From positions 2,914,001-2,978,000 of the forward strand of contig NW_020825298.1 of the NCBI RefSeq assembly GCF_003286085.1: 64,000 nt of DNA, read 5' to 3'. This document shows, piece after piece, positions 1-11,429 of this stretch. The translations under genes and the position numbers were made by a program. Position 1 is the stretch's first letter, and each line of letters starts with the position of its first letter. Source of the DNA: Drosophila persimilis (Eukaryota > Arthropoda > Insecta > Diptera > Drosophilidae). The notes beneath the pieces were generated by a model, which saw nothing but the letters and a program-made list of their open reading frames with translations, was not told where the DNA came from and ran no database searches.

Positions 1-511
1 TCTTTAGAAAAAATTCAGCTGTAGAAAATAGAAACCGCATCACGTTCAGCTGCGGTTGAGATGTTGCATACTTTGTTGCATGCAGCACAGCACTCTCTCC
101 AAATGATTGCGCCAATTTGAGGGACGGACGTTTGAGGGAAAGATGAAGAGTTTTCGGTTTCAATGGAAATATATGCAAATTTTCGCTCTCCTCTCCAAAC
201 CCCCCGCCCCTCGACCAATTAGTGAGAACATCTCAATGTCAAAAATGTCGACAAACTTTCACAACAAAACTTCAAATGAGACAAAGATACTTCCCTCCCT
301 TTAGCCCCCCCTCTCCCTAGGGTATAGGTATCGTTTAGGTATATTTCATTTGAATGAGAAGTGAGCATAAATTACATTGGCGTATCAGCACAATGCCATC
401 TAAATGCGAGTATATCTAGAGCGTAAAGAGCGACAGAGAGCGACAAACGGAAAAGGAAGTTAACAAAATAAGCCAGATAGAGAGATAGAGATATGCCGAC
501 AGAGGGACAGA

Positions 512-531
512 CGACCGACCGACCGACCGAC
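512..531 (+). repeat. (GACC)n microsatellite
   Basis: Uninterrupted GACC units. A related interrupted tract lies at 7101-7134. Confidence 0.85.
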
Positions 532-867
532 AAGACAAAACCCTAAGCCCAATAAAAGAAAAGATAAATGTCGAAGCGACAGCAAATAAAATAATATAAA
601 ATGAGAATTCAACAAACAAAAGACGGAGAGACACAGAGACAGAGACGAAATTCAATACCAGCTGAAGCTGAAGATGAAGAAATTATTCCCGACTTCCCCT
701 GGCTACTGCCTTCCAAGAGTAATAATTTCTGTTGTTCCTGTTGTTGTTGTTGCTGTTGTTCTCTTCTCTTTTTTGCCCATGGATCGCATTTGGATCGTAT
801 CGGATCGCATTTCACCTTCTTCTCTTTCAGGTGTCACCGATAGGGATCTCTTAATGCCCACAGAGAG

Positions 868-892
868 CGCCGTCGCCGTCGCCGTCGCCGTC
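868..892 (+). repeat. (CGCCGT)n microsatellite
   Basis: Four CGCCGT hexamers plus a partial unit. Confidence 0.8.
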
Positions 893-2525
893 AGCGTCAA
901 CGACAGCACAGCGGAAGGGCAGCAAAGACAAAGCAACAACTTTACAGGTTCTCTTTATCTGTCTCTCTCCTTTTTACACTATCGCGCCTCGTTCTTTCTC
1001 TTTCGCACTTACACCCTGGTCTGGGGTCTGGTCCGGTGCTGCTGCCGTGTGGTCCGAAAAATTCTCATTAAAGCGAAATATTCACATAATCCCGCATTTA
1101 TTTGATATGCGATAATAAACGTAAAGAAAACGAGAAAAAAAGGACCAACGAAAATAAAATAAAAACTGAAATAAGCACAACAAATGTATTCCTGTATTTC
1201 GTTCTGTTTTTTTTTTCATCTGCTGCTTACTGGCAGAATAGTTTTTGGGAATATTTTTTCTCAATTCTCATTACTTACTTTATTTTTTTTTTTGCATTTC
1301 GCAAATTGACGTTGAATGGCAGGCGAAATACTCGTATGATTAAAAGTTGGATACGGGAAATGTGTGGAATTAATTTGATTAAAACGAAGCAGGTACCTGA
1401 AAATAAAGAAAAGGAATAAATAATGTCATTAAATTAGCATAAATATTGTGTAGTACGAAATTTTGTATAATAAATAACATTAAATGTGAATTAGAGAATG
1501 AATAATGATGAAGTGCTGCTGAAACATGCATTTTATCGTGTTATTGAAATGAAACTACGCATACATATGCATACAATATGGCTAAAATATTTTTGCTTAA
1601 ATATTCAAAGCTATTTTCATTGTATTTGCTTTGAATTTATGCCTACAGGTGTTAAATAGTTATAAAAAGGTTTTTGATTCGTTTTTACACCTTATAAATA
1701 TTGAATGAGAGAAATATTCTATATTGAAAGAGTGTTTCTTTTGTAAATGAAAATATTTGAACAATTTTAGGCTTGCAAAACGTACATGCAGGAATACAGA
1801 AATACATGCATTTCAGGAATTCAACACGTTTAATGGTTTCTGTGGTTTGTTGTGTAACATGTTTAAATATTAGTTTGCATAGGAAATATAAAAAGAATTT
1901 TGGTTGTTTCGAAGCACATTCACTTAACCTTTCAGCTTCTGGAGTCTCATTTGTGGGTAAAATATTGTAAGATTCCGAAGCACACGATAAAATGTCTCCA
2001 CTGGGATCCCGAATTGTATCACACACTAGTACGAAAAGCTCAGATAAAACGCAAGAGCGCGATGACGTATAGAAGATAAAAGCAGAGCGTAAGCTTAAGC
2101 GGGAGAGAGCTTAAAAGAGGAGAGAGAAGAGTCATAAAAGCAAACAATTGTGCATTGGCATATATTTACTTTACTTATCAATACGAAATTATATGTTTCT
2201 CTGCTCCGAACAATAATAATATTCATTCCTGTATACACACATACTTATATATGTAAAAATGTACATACATATGTAATCCCATCAACTCGGCGCATTAGAT
2301 TTCATCACAATCGAAGCTTTTGTATTTAAAACCCACTTTGATGGGAGCTTAGCATTCGCGAGTGCTTCCGAATTGCGTTCTTCGTTCGATCACTCCGAAA
2401 GCTTCCCCTTTTTCGTTCCCTCTGATTCTTCACTCGAGAGGGAGTTCTCGTATAACTCTTGACGTTTGTTGACTCTTTTTATCAAGCTTTTGGCACGCGA
2501 ATAGCTCAATGAATGTGAATACCCT

Positions 2526-2565
2526 CATATAAATGGGTCACGTCTCCCAATCAGTTCCACCCAGA
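2526..2565 (+). promoter_or_regulatory. Candidate TATA/Inr core promoter
   Basis: CATATAAATG places a TATAAAT box at 2528, and ATCAGTTCC at 2550-2558 matches the fly initiator (A at 2553). The spacing of 25 bases is a little shorter than the usual 30-31, so the true start may be a few bases further on. TTTATCAA (a GATA-type site on the minus strand) lies about 50 bases upstream. The sequence downstream could be a leader: an ATG at about 2641 opens only twelve codons (MRCNLKRMHVVW) overlapping a weak GTGAAG donor. No gene body was identified downstream. Confidence 0.28.
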
Positions 2566-3358
2566 AACAGCTGCTTCCCCAACTCCAGTGTGACGCCAGA
2601 GCCGAGGCCTAATCTACAGCGAACTTGAAAATACAGAGAAATGCGATGTAATCTGAAACGGATGCACGTCGTCTGGTGAAGGAGGAGAGGGCGTAGGAGT
2701 AGGAGAGGGAGCAGGGGTAGCGGGGACTTTCCAATGGAGAAATTGCCCTCGAAATAAAGTGAGAATTACTCAGCGCAATTATGCAGCTCATTGCCCTTGA
2801 GTTATGGCTTATGCTCTTCCCGTTTATGTTGTTGTTGTTGCTGCATGCGGCATATGCAACCTTTAGGCAGAGAGGTAACCATACCAGACCATGCCACACC
2901 ATTCGTGGAGAATGCACACACATGTGCAACGCGGGGCACGGCACGCACGAAGGTTCCCCGTTTATTAAATGTTTTGTTAGAGATGGTAACGTGAAGGGCT
3001 TTAGGAGCAGGTTTGATTCGATATTTCGATAGTTTTTCATAGGTAAAACCTGTATAGCTAATATCGGAGAAGGTTTAAGGGATAGTTGATTGAGTTTTCT
3101 AACAAAAATTGATCAGAAATCGGCTATATGCCTTCTCTGGGGTTAATGGAATACTTCAGTTCTTATAATAATTCAATTATATTCAATATTTTGTATGTTT
3201 TTGAAAGGGATATTGCGTCAAATATCCAGAGATGATGATTTTAGATTGTTATAGATCGTATGGTGTAGTAGGGCCACATGTTTTTCAGAACCTATTCCAC
3301 CTCGAACTCGAATTCCTCTTCCTTCCTCTGGCACCCTATGACCCTCCCTTGCACGCTA

Positions 3359-3367
3359 CCATCTCTA
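3359..3367. repeat. Isolated terminal repeat of the TAGAGATGG family (copy 4)
   Basis: On the minus strand this reads TAGAGATGGTAGCGTGCAAG, nearly the same as copy 3 and as the left end of copy 1. A possible partner, CAGAGATGA at 3227, is too weak to define a second border. Confidence 0.35.
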
Positions 3368-5329
3368 AGCCTCTCACTATTTATAGAAAAATTCATTTAT
3401 TACACACGAGTTTAGGGTTTTTTTTTAGAGCCACATGTGAGGGGCATGTCCGCAGTGTCGCGTTCTGGTTCTCATTCGGAGCGGATCGTGCAACGTGGAT
3501 AGCAGGGCATGCGCAACGGCTGTGCTATGCCTGTGGCTGTGCTCTTGTTTCAATAGGCCGAACCCACATTTGCTGTCACATCAGGTATCCCATAGAATCG
3601 AATCCATCTGTGGCGGAGTGTCAGGGCCGCCTTCTTAATGGAAATTGTCATCGCGACACAAAGGAGAAAAAAGTTCAAACTTTATTGAACTTTTCGGTGG
3701 TATTGAAATCCAACAAATCCAACATTAGCTTTGTGTTCTACTCGAAAATATCTGCTGAATCATCACACTTCCATGTAATTTTAGGGCAACCAACCCAGAG
3801 ATGATGATGATCATGTCCGATTGATGATGATGATGTCCAGAGGAGAGCTCGTATGTTTTAATTAGAATATCGTGAGTTGTTTGGCTTTCGATCATATGGC
3901 AAACAATACTCTCGTATCTGTATACCCGTTTATGTGTGCTTTACCCGTGGGTGGCCATTCCCAATGACTTGGCACAAAACATAAAGTAAACTGAAAACCG
4001 AAAACCGAAAACAACAGCAGAATATCTCGTTGAAGTCTTTCGAGGAGTTGCCATAATTATTATTCTCTCCGCGGACTCCAGAACTTGTCCGCATTTAATA
4101 AAGTAATCAAATCCGTTCCTGAGAATGGAGATTTCGGAATGGAGTGAGAATTCCGTGTATTGCGGGAAAAACGGGTCTCTTCTGAAGTTCTAATTAGTGG
4201 GATATTTTGAGGAAATTAACTTCAGATCAGACCTTCAAAAGCTGCCTGCTTTTTGCCTTTACGATTAATCATTTTCTTAATATATATTCAAAAATTAGCC
4301 AAAATTCTTCGACCCAAAAAATTCCATGTGAAAATCTGCTCCCATTGCAACAATCCCACCCATAGAAAACCTTGTAGAAAACCTGTTGCCCGAAAATGCC
4401 AAAAATGTTGCCAAGCGTCCTGCAACATGTGTCTAGCCACGCACGTGGGTGGCACGAAACGAAATGGAAACGAAACAAGTTCCACACACCATCGGGCTTC
4501 GGGTTTCTGTTCGGTTTTGTGTTCGTTTGGCGTACGATTTGGACAAGTTTGGTACCCTGGAGGTGGAGGGAGAAGGAGGAGGTATGTGTCCATGTCCATG
4601 TCCATGGTCAGGTCTCTCCCGCTGGCTTAAAGAGTATTTCAGGTGAGGGTGCGGGTGGTGGCTCCTCAGTCTCCGTCTCAGTTGACTTCATTACCGGGGG
4701 ACACTTGAAACGAGGAGGCGACAAACAGCGTAGGGACAAACGTCGAGTGCGGTGCCGCCTAATGACACACAGCAGATACGAGGTACTTCAAACTCTTCTT
4801 CATACGATCTCTGGGTCGCCTCCCCCCTCCTTTTCGGGGGACCCTGTGTGTGTGTGTGCGTGATAATGATACGTACGACCTGGCACTGTTGACACCCAAA
4901 GCATCCTTTAAGCCTCCAGCGTCCAGAGCCTCCAATGGCGTGTCAAAACGAGGTGTTAGAAGAGGATTGCACATGCAACACGGCTCTGGCTGGCTGCCTG
5001 TCATTTCTGTCTGGTCTGCGATTCCCATTGCGTGTCTGCGTCCTTCGCTTATCGCCGTATTTGGGCTTAAAAGGTGTTAAAACTGCCAAATGCTCAGCTA
5101 TCGCCAAGGGGACACTGTCCTTGGCTCAATGTTGCATAAATACACAGGATTTCATTTAAAGTTTGGGTACAAATTTCAACTGGTTTAAACACAGGCCAGA
5201 AGTGAATTTTTAGCTTGTGCAAAGTACATTCCAAAGTTTCAGATAGATAAATACAAAAGGAATAGATGTACTTGATACAGATGATAGTATAATGGATGTA
5301 CATAGATACATATTGGGATATATCTCCCA

Positions 5330-5435
5330 AACGGGGGAGGCACTCCTCCCAAGGACATGGAGCACTAACATCCGCTTGATTCCTTCGTCCCAAATTCGAG
5401 TACGAGCCAGATATTGAATATTACGCTCATTCGAA
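5330..5435 (-). pseudogene. Short fragment (copy E) of the same decayed coding family
   Basis: The minus-strand frame reads NERNIQYLARTRIWDEGIKR followed by MLVLHVLGRS, paralleling GQNIQY...RHCLVLNLK of copy B. At DNA level GATATTGAATATT is identical, and a GAGCAC...ATTC...GTCC pattern is kept in order. The fragment stops before the ALYRE block. Confidence 0.28.
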
Positions 5436-6697
5436 AGTACTGATTGGTACTTTAGACAAAGAATGTCACAATTTCCATGCGCTCGAATGTAAACATGCAA
5501 CTTTATATACATTAATAGGTAGAAAGATTGAAAGAGACAATTATATACAACTCATAGATACAAGATCTAGGAAAAGATACAAGTAATATTGATAAAAACA
5601 CTCCCTTGAAACCCGCGAAAAATACTAAGTCTTCAAAGTCACCTTAGCTCTAAGTTGACGAAATTTCAAAAGCAGAACCATCCAAGAACAATCTTTCAGA
5701 TGCTTTACGTATCTTAGGGTCTGCTCTATTGCACACCTGAAAGGCACCCCAAAAGAATTCCCTATGGGGGGGCACATGGCAGCCCCCTCAAAAAACCATA
5801 ATTCAATAAATAAAATTCCGATTATAATTACTGAATAACTCACTCAAAAGTTGCTCCTGTGGTATGCCACAACCCCAAACCCCGAAAGACACGCTGCCAG
5901 TAAATGGAAATATGGCTCGAGAATGCAGCACTCGGTGGCTGCTATCGTGGGTAATTAATAAGCCATGGCAATGGCAATTTTTTCCACTAATCGTTGCAAC
6001 AAATTGCGGCATGTGTGCAGCACACTTTGCACAAAGGAGAGACGGGCGAAGCGGTGCATTTCGATTACAAATTGCAAATGAACGCAAATCGATTAAGTTG
6101 TTTGCTCTGCGGCTCCTCATTCGATGGCGAAAGGGGGGGAAAAACCATAGAGAGGGGGAAAATATGAAATGATCATGCAAATATTAGAGGGGGTACGGTC
6201 GGGGGGGACTGGTGTGTGGCAGTGGCAGGTTGGGTTGCACGTGCTGAAAGACAACACATTAGCTTTGTTCTACGGAGTGAAAGTATCTTTTAGCTTCACT
6301 GCTTCAGTGCTTCGGTGCTTCAGTGCTCTTTCATGCCTCTTCCCCTTACGCCTCCCCTCCCCTCTACACCCAAGTCCAAGGCGGCTGTCTGGCAGCGTGG
6401 ATCTTCCTTCTATTTGCAACATTTTGCGGCCAAACAATGCATGCGCTTGCCCTCTCTTTCCCTCCGCACTCCCCTGCCATTGAACTGGGAAATGTTTATT
6501 TAAATGCGCAAAATGCGTTCCGACTAGAAGTACAGTGGGGATTCGAGAATGGAGGATGGGAAATCGCTTTTAGAGTTTATCGGAAAATAGTTTGGAAAAT
6601 GGAAAATTCTTTAATTTTTGGGTTATTTATATTGACTTTTTAGGTAATGAAGAAATAAATAAAATAAATATTCTCTCTATGATATGGTAACATCGAT

Positions 6698-6718
6698 GCG
6701 AGTAAGCCGGGGTTGACG
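6698..6718 (+). repeat. Dispersed motif GCGAGTRAGCCNGGGGTTG, copy 1
   Basis: Reads GCGAGTAAGCCGGGGTTGAC and is followed by TTAAAGCAAAGCCCCTGACC. It matches the copies at 22637 and 49322 at nearly all positions. Confidence 0.4.
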
Positions 6719-8655
6719 TTAAAGCAAAGCCCCTGACCAAAAAAATAAATTTCCTTTTTAATTTTTGGCCGGGAAGAAGTTCTATTTTAAAGTCCGAGTA
6801 CTTCATGATTTGCCACAGAAGAAGTGCGACAATATTTGACCATACAGTGGAGCCCATTTTCCATGACCCATCTTCAATTTTCATCGAGAAGATAGTGGCA
6901 CTATCGGCATAGCTTTAGATACTCCTCTTTCTTCTTAAAGTCCCTTCTGAGCGCCAGTTCTGTCCAATTGGTGAGTGCCCACTGTGTGTTTACCTGCCGC
7001 TTAACTAGCCAACATGTTGGAGGCACATAACCAACCAATGCCACAACGTTGCTTGCCACAAAGCAGGCAGGCAGCCGCAGCCAGAAAGCACAGCACATCC
7101 GACCGACCGAGCGACCGACCGAGACCCGACCGACTTGATTGCCGGAGACCATTAAGTGCAGCCAAACTGTTGCGCATGCGCACAGCCTTCGCTCCATTTG
7201 CTACTCCGTGCCCCCACCCAGCCCCTCAATGAGGCATGCCCCTCCTGCTGCCACCGTCTGCCGTGTAAGCGGCGGCATAATGAGCCGCGCAGTTACATTT
7301 ATTTTAAATCTGATATACATATTTCTCTCTCTCCTCCTTTTTTTTCCTTCTCTGCTTTTTGTGCATTGTGTTATTTGGGCCTTTGTTTTGTTTTGTTGCT
7401 GTTGTTGTTGGTGGTTTTTTTTTTGGCCAGACTGCAGCTCAATGGCCATTGTTGCCCCACCGTCCACCGTCTGTTGCCGCTGGCGACTCTTACAAAGACT
7501 TTAACCAAAGCCTAGGCAGGGGCTTCTGATAGATTCCAGGGTATTCAGGGGATGCCAGAACTTTGTCAAGGAAAGAACTTTGGAAATACTGGAGAGAACT
7601 GGGACTTTAATCGAGATGGATGCCAGTACGCTTGGATCTCTGTAGAAAATCTGAAGAAACCATAGCCAAAAAGGTCCAAGAATGGAAAATTTTCAATGAA
7701 AATTGAAAGTTTTCTTTAAACAACAGAAAGCATTATTCGGAATAGTAAGCAGAGATCAGAAGGCCTTGAATTTGGGAGTAAATAAAGGATATTATTGTCT
7801 ATCTCTCTTCAAAATAACATCCTTCTGAAGCACTTGAATCATTCCGCAAAGAATAGACTTCAAGCCTTTAGGATTTGATGGCTTCTATCCTTTCTCGTAA
7901 CTCAGTCCTCTCCCGGCCTCGAGCTCCTTTAAAGGTCATTTAACATTCGTTACATTCCGTACAGTGAAGCGCGCCTGCGCCTGCGCCTCCGTCTTCTTGT
8001 TTTGATTGTGATTCAGGATGGGCAAGGGGAAAGGGTACGGGGCCAGGGCCAGGGCCTGCCAGGCTACGCATGGCTGCTGCTGCCGCTGCTGCTGCCAGAA
8101 CGCAAATGTATGCAAAGAGCCATTGAATTTGCACTGCAGATGATGGGGGGAGCAGATGGAGAGGGGGAGAGGGGGCGGAGCATGGGTTGACTAAAGAATG
8201 GTTGCAGATTCTTGCGTCTAGATTTTGTGTTTATTTTGCCCCGAACAATGCACATGAATAATGTGTGTGAATCGCGAATCGCGCCCCGAAAACCTGTGCA
8301 GCGATCGGCCCGAGATCTCTACCCAGCCCAGCCCTCCCCCAACCAAATCCACCTCCCTCCCCCACCGAGGAGTGTGTGTGTGTGTGCAGCAGTTTGTGGC
8401 ATTAATCAAAGCGCACTCGCCGACAGACAGAGTCGCCTGCCATCTCTCTCTCGTAATGACCAAATATAAGAAACGAAACGAATAGGCCCCCGAGCCCCCA
8501 GGCCCCTGCCTGACCAAACGGACAACACAGAGAGAGAGAGATCTCAGACGGATCTAAATGCATTGGCAAACAGAAAGGCACAGGCTTTGGTAAAGGCAAA
8601 GGCAGAGGCCCAGGCATTTGGCATTTCACACTTTTACAGCCCAAAGGCAGAGGCA

Positions 8656-8729
8656 GTCGACCGCCGACTGCGACTGCGACGGTGACGGCGACGGCGACTG
8701 CAACTGACCGCCCGACCGCCCGACCGCCC
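8656..8729 (+). repeat. Compound CGACTG / CGACGG / CCGCCCGA tract
   Basis: Degenerate 6-mers (CGACTG, GACGGC) pass into three CCGCCCGA-type 8-mers. Confidence 0.75.
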
Positions 8730-9093
8730 AGTGGACCATGCCAACCGTCGAACCTATTGATTTAAACAATATTTTTCTTTTTTTTTTGGGGGGGTTTTTG
8801 TCTACATTTTCTTTGGTCTTTTTTTGTGTACTTTTGTGATTTTTTTCGGGAAAGCGTTAACTTTGTTTTGGGAATTAAAATTTGAGCGAAACGTTTACCC
8901 TCTCGTAAGTATCTCAACAAAATCAAAAAAACAATGTGGGAAAATCATTGAGGCAATCCAGTGGGAAACTCGGGAGAATTTTATTGACTTTAGGGGGAAA
9001 ATGTTTTTGTTTTTTAAGATTATTATTAATTAAGAAGATATAGGTATTTATGTATATTTTTTGTAGGATTTTAGGTCAAACATTAATAGCATA

Positions 9094-9225
9094 CAGTTGA
9101 ACTTCCATAACTCGAAGGTCTGTATATTAAATTTTTTATATTTCGAACTAATACGAAGGGCAACAGCGTTTAGGGAGCACTTTATGGCCAACTTTGTAAG
9201 TCGAAGTCTCCATTAATCGAACGTT
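9094..9225 (+). mobile_element. Candidate pogo/Tigger-like (Tc1-mariner) element end
   Basis: CAGTTGAACTTCCATAACTC is followed by repeated TCGAA words (ACTCGAAGG, TTTCGAACTAA, AAGTCGAAG, AATCGAACG). This resembles the stepped termini of pogo/Tigger elements, whose ends begin CAGT and carry CATAACTCGAA-type repeats (family knowledge). No opposite terminal repeat and no transposase frame were found. Confidence 0.3.
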
Positions 9226-9655
9226 TTCTTGGTCGCTGATAATAGCCTTTGATACCTTTCTTACTAGAACCTAGAACCTAGAACTCAGAACCTAAACATA
9301 TTTTCTTCGAAGCTTCGAGACTTGCAGCAAAATTTTGTGTAAAATCGAAATATGGAGCTCTATTCATGACGTTGTATTTTGGTTATTCTCGCTCGAAGCG
9401 TTTTATTCCGTATTCTACTCGATATGTCAACTATCGAAATAGACCCACAGCGATCCATCTTGCATTAAGAAAACGGATCGAAATGTTTTCACGCTCCTTT
9501 TCTGAAAATCTGATGTATAAATTTAGGCATCATAACCACCAATCATCATGTGCATTCAGCAGCAGAGCTAAATCTTAAGAAATACATCACTGATCCATGA
9601 TCAAGCTGTGCTGGAGCCCGTTTCCTTAGAATTTGTTCTAGCAATATTATATTTT

Positions 9656-9931
9656 CTAGAGAATACTACGATCCTTTTGGGGCCCCTTAGTCATGGGTTG
9701 TGTCGGGATTGGCTCACGGTAAAGTATGGTTTCCGGTTTCGGTATTGAAGATTTGGTGGTGCTGCAGATTCTTTTGGTGTTCAGTACTTCCTTGGTGAAT
9801 GGTGGAATTATACGGGTATTTTCATATAATATTGAATAAATCTCTGCATAATATATTCTAAAGCTAAAATCTATCTTTCTTTTGTCTTTGGGGTGCCTTC
9901 TGGTGGTACCGTTTCTGGCCTTCATTATCAT
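9656..9931 (-). pseudogene. Diverged copy A of the same decayed coding family
   Basis: A 91-codon minus-strand frame holds YENTRIIPPFTKEVLNTKRI, then SSIPKPETILYREPIPTQPM. In the same order copy B has YGQNIQYPAHPKVLLGALDR and NVPEIALYRESIPSPM. Conserved spacing of the two blocks and the DNA match around the YRE codons argue for common descent. The N-terminal part (basic, KARNGTTRRHPKDKRK) has no counterpart in copy B. No domain is recognised. Confidence 0.28.
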
Positions 9932-10807
9932 TTTGCAGATAGCTCTTTTCGAGTGCAGCGCCCAAAACTGTTGGCATTTTAATGGTCAAATAATATTACA
10001 GTTGCAGGCGGCATTTGGCATTTTGTTGAATCTGGAAATCTTTAGTCCGAGGCGGTGTTAACATCGCCCCCAAAATTCGTGACCAACAAACGGAGGAGTT
10101 CTGCCTGCCACCAGCTGCTGCCGCTGCTGCATCTGAAATCATCATCATCTGAAGAGAGTATATATATGCATTTGTATCTGTGTTTCTGTGCATGTGTATA
10201 TGTGTATGTGAATGTGGCTTAAACAATTCCAATTCCTATATATTCAATTATTGTCTTTCTGTTATTTGCTCGCTGGAGATTCAAGGCGGATTCAAGCCAA
10301 GTGCAAGGAAAGTAGACGTCGTCTTCAATCGGCAATGGCAACCGAGGGGATGCGCTGTAAGTACTCCTGTGCTGGAGAGCCATTGGAGCTGAAAGACCAG
10401 GGTTTTCCAGACAAAAGGAAGTAGCCAAGTCCCAGAATTTCCCCTCTCTTGGCGCTGATCTAATAGCCGAGACATTTTGATCTCTGATTAGAAGATTGAT
10501 CCATTCATTTGTCAAATTTCTGACAGCTCTCCAGTGCACACCAATGCGCCGTGTGGCAGGCCATATGCTCTTGCCGCTTGAGTGTAGAACCCTTTTTCTA
10601 CTACCGGCGGCGTCAACGGCGGCTACAGAGTCAAAAAAGTTGTGGCTGCCGCTGCAACTGAAGAATGCAACAAGAAGCATTGATTTCAAATAAATTTTGC
10701 TGCCGGCCAAATTGTATGCCGGGTTGCGGCTCTTTTCGGGATGGGATGGGATAGGATAGTGGGATAGGATAGTTGTTTGCTCCATCGATGGGTGTGGGGC
10801 ATCGGAT

Positions 10808-10864
10808 TGGGTCTCGGTCTCGGTCTGGGTCTGGGTCTGGGTCTGGGTCTGGGTCTCTGTCTCT
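10808..10864 (+). repeat. (GGTCTG/GGTCTC)n microsatellite
   Basis: About nine hexamers. They create the TQTQTQ and DPDPDP repeats in minus-strand frames and so explain a spurious 267-codon ORF. A (CTG)n run follows at 10890-10909. Confidence 0.85.
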
Positions 10865-11144
10865 CGGTTCGTGCCGCTTGCTGCTCGGTGCTGCTGCTGC
10901 TGCTGCTGCCAGCCGCAGCTGTGGGTGTGTGTCTTGGGTGCGCGCACAGAGACAGAGACCCAGAGATATGGACGGGGGACAGGCAGGCAGACAGCGAGAC
11001 AGACAGACAGACATATACACACGCCCCGATGCAGGCGCTGATATGGGATGCATGTAAATGCAATCGTATCTTACGGCTGTGCACTTTCTAGTCAGAGACA
11101 GAGCCAGGGACAGAGGCAGAGCCAGAGTTGGAGCACAAGTTCAA

Positions 11145-11169
11145 GTTGCACGTTGCACGTTGCACGTTG
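11145..11169 (+). repeat. (GTTGCAC)n short tandem
   Basis: Three and a half 7-bp GTTGCAC units. Confidence 0.8.
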
Positions 11170-11397
11170 TTCGCGCTGCTCTCCATCTGGCATTGTTTGC
11201 TCTTCATTGTTGTTTTCTTTTTTGTTTTTCGGGGGGATCCGTTGTGTGGCTGTGCGGCTGTGCGGCGGTGCGGCGCTTTGGCGCTGCTCCTGTTATTCTA
11301 CTAAGTTGATAACCATGTTCAAATAAATCACCTTTTGCGTGGCTGCAAGCGAAAGGCGAAGCGAACCTGGACGGTTGGGATGCTGCAGAGATGGTGG

Positions 11398-11429
11398 ATG
11401 GGGGGGATGGGGGGGATGGGGGGATGGGG
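11398..11429 (+). repeat. (ATGGGGGG)n G-rich tandem
   Basis: Several GGGG runs within 32 bases, enough in principle for a G-quadruplex on the plus strand. A (CACATC)n tract follows at about 11448. Confidence 0.7.

Larger units (their letters stand above)
1..2500. other. Non-coding stretch
   Basis: No supportable gene. Besides the listed microsatellites it holds T-rich and AT-rich DNA (1430-1700) and a GA-rich block with AGAGCG and GAGAGAG words at about 2040-2130, shortly before the candidate promoter at 2526. Frames at 674-1105 and 1685-2026 match nothing recognisable. Confidence 0.5.
2600..9090. other. Non-coding stretch
   Basis: No gene recognised apart from fragment E at 5330. It contains a TAGAGATGG-family end at 3359, TGATGATGA-rich DNA at 3795-3835, a GCGAGTRAGCC motif at 6698, GT runs, and many short G- or C-runs. 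A plus frame at 3232-3804 (190 codons) has no recognisable composition or domain. Confidence 0.45.

Noticed and set aside
3232-3804. 190-codon plus-strand frame
   Set aside because: Overlaps a transposon-end-like sequence and shows no domain or codon bias that I could see.
6941-6972. 32-nt segment between TTCTTAAAG and GTGAGTG
   Set aside because: Acceptor and donor are passable, but a 32-nt exon without any neighbour is well within chance.
10336-10360. ATGGCAACCGAGGGGATGCG followed by GTAAGTAC
   Set aside because: Isolated seven-codon start plus donor with no promoter or downstream exon.
10219-11022. 267-codon open frame on the minus strand
   Set aside because: Its centre is the GGTCTG hexamer and CTG microsatellites (TQTQ, poly-Gln); the remainder has no recognisable domain, and other frames over the same repeat are equally open.
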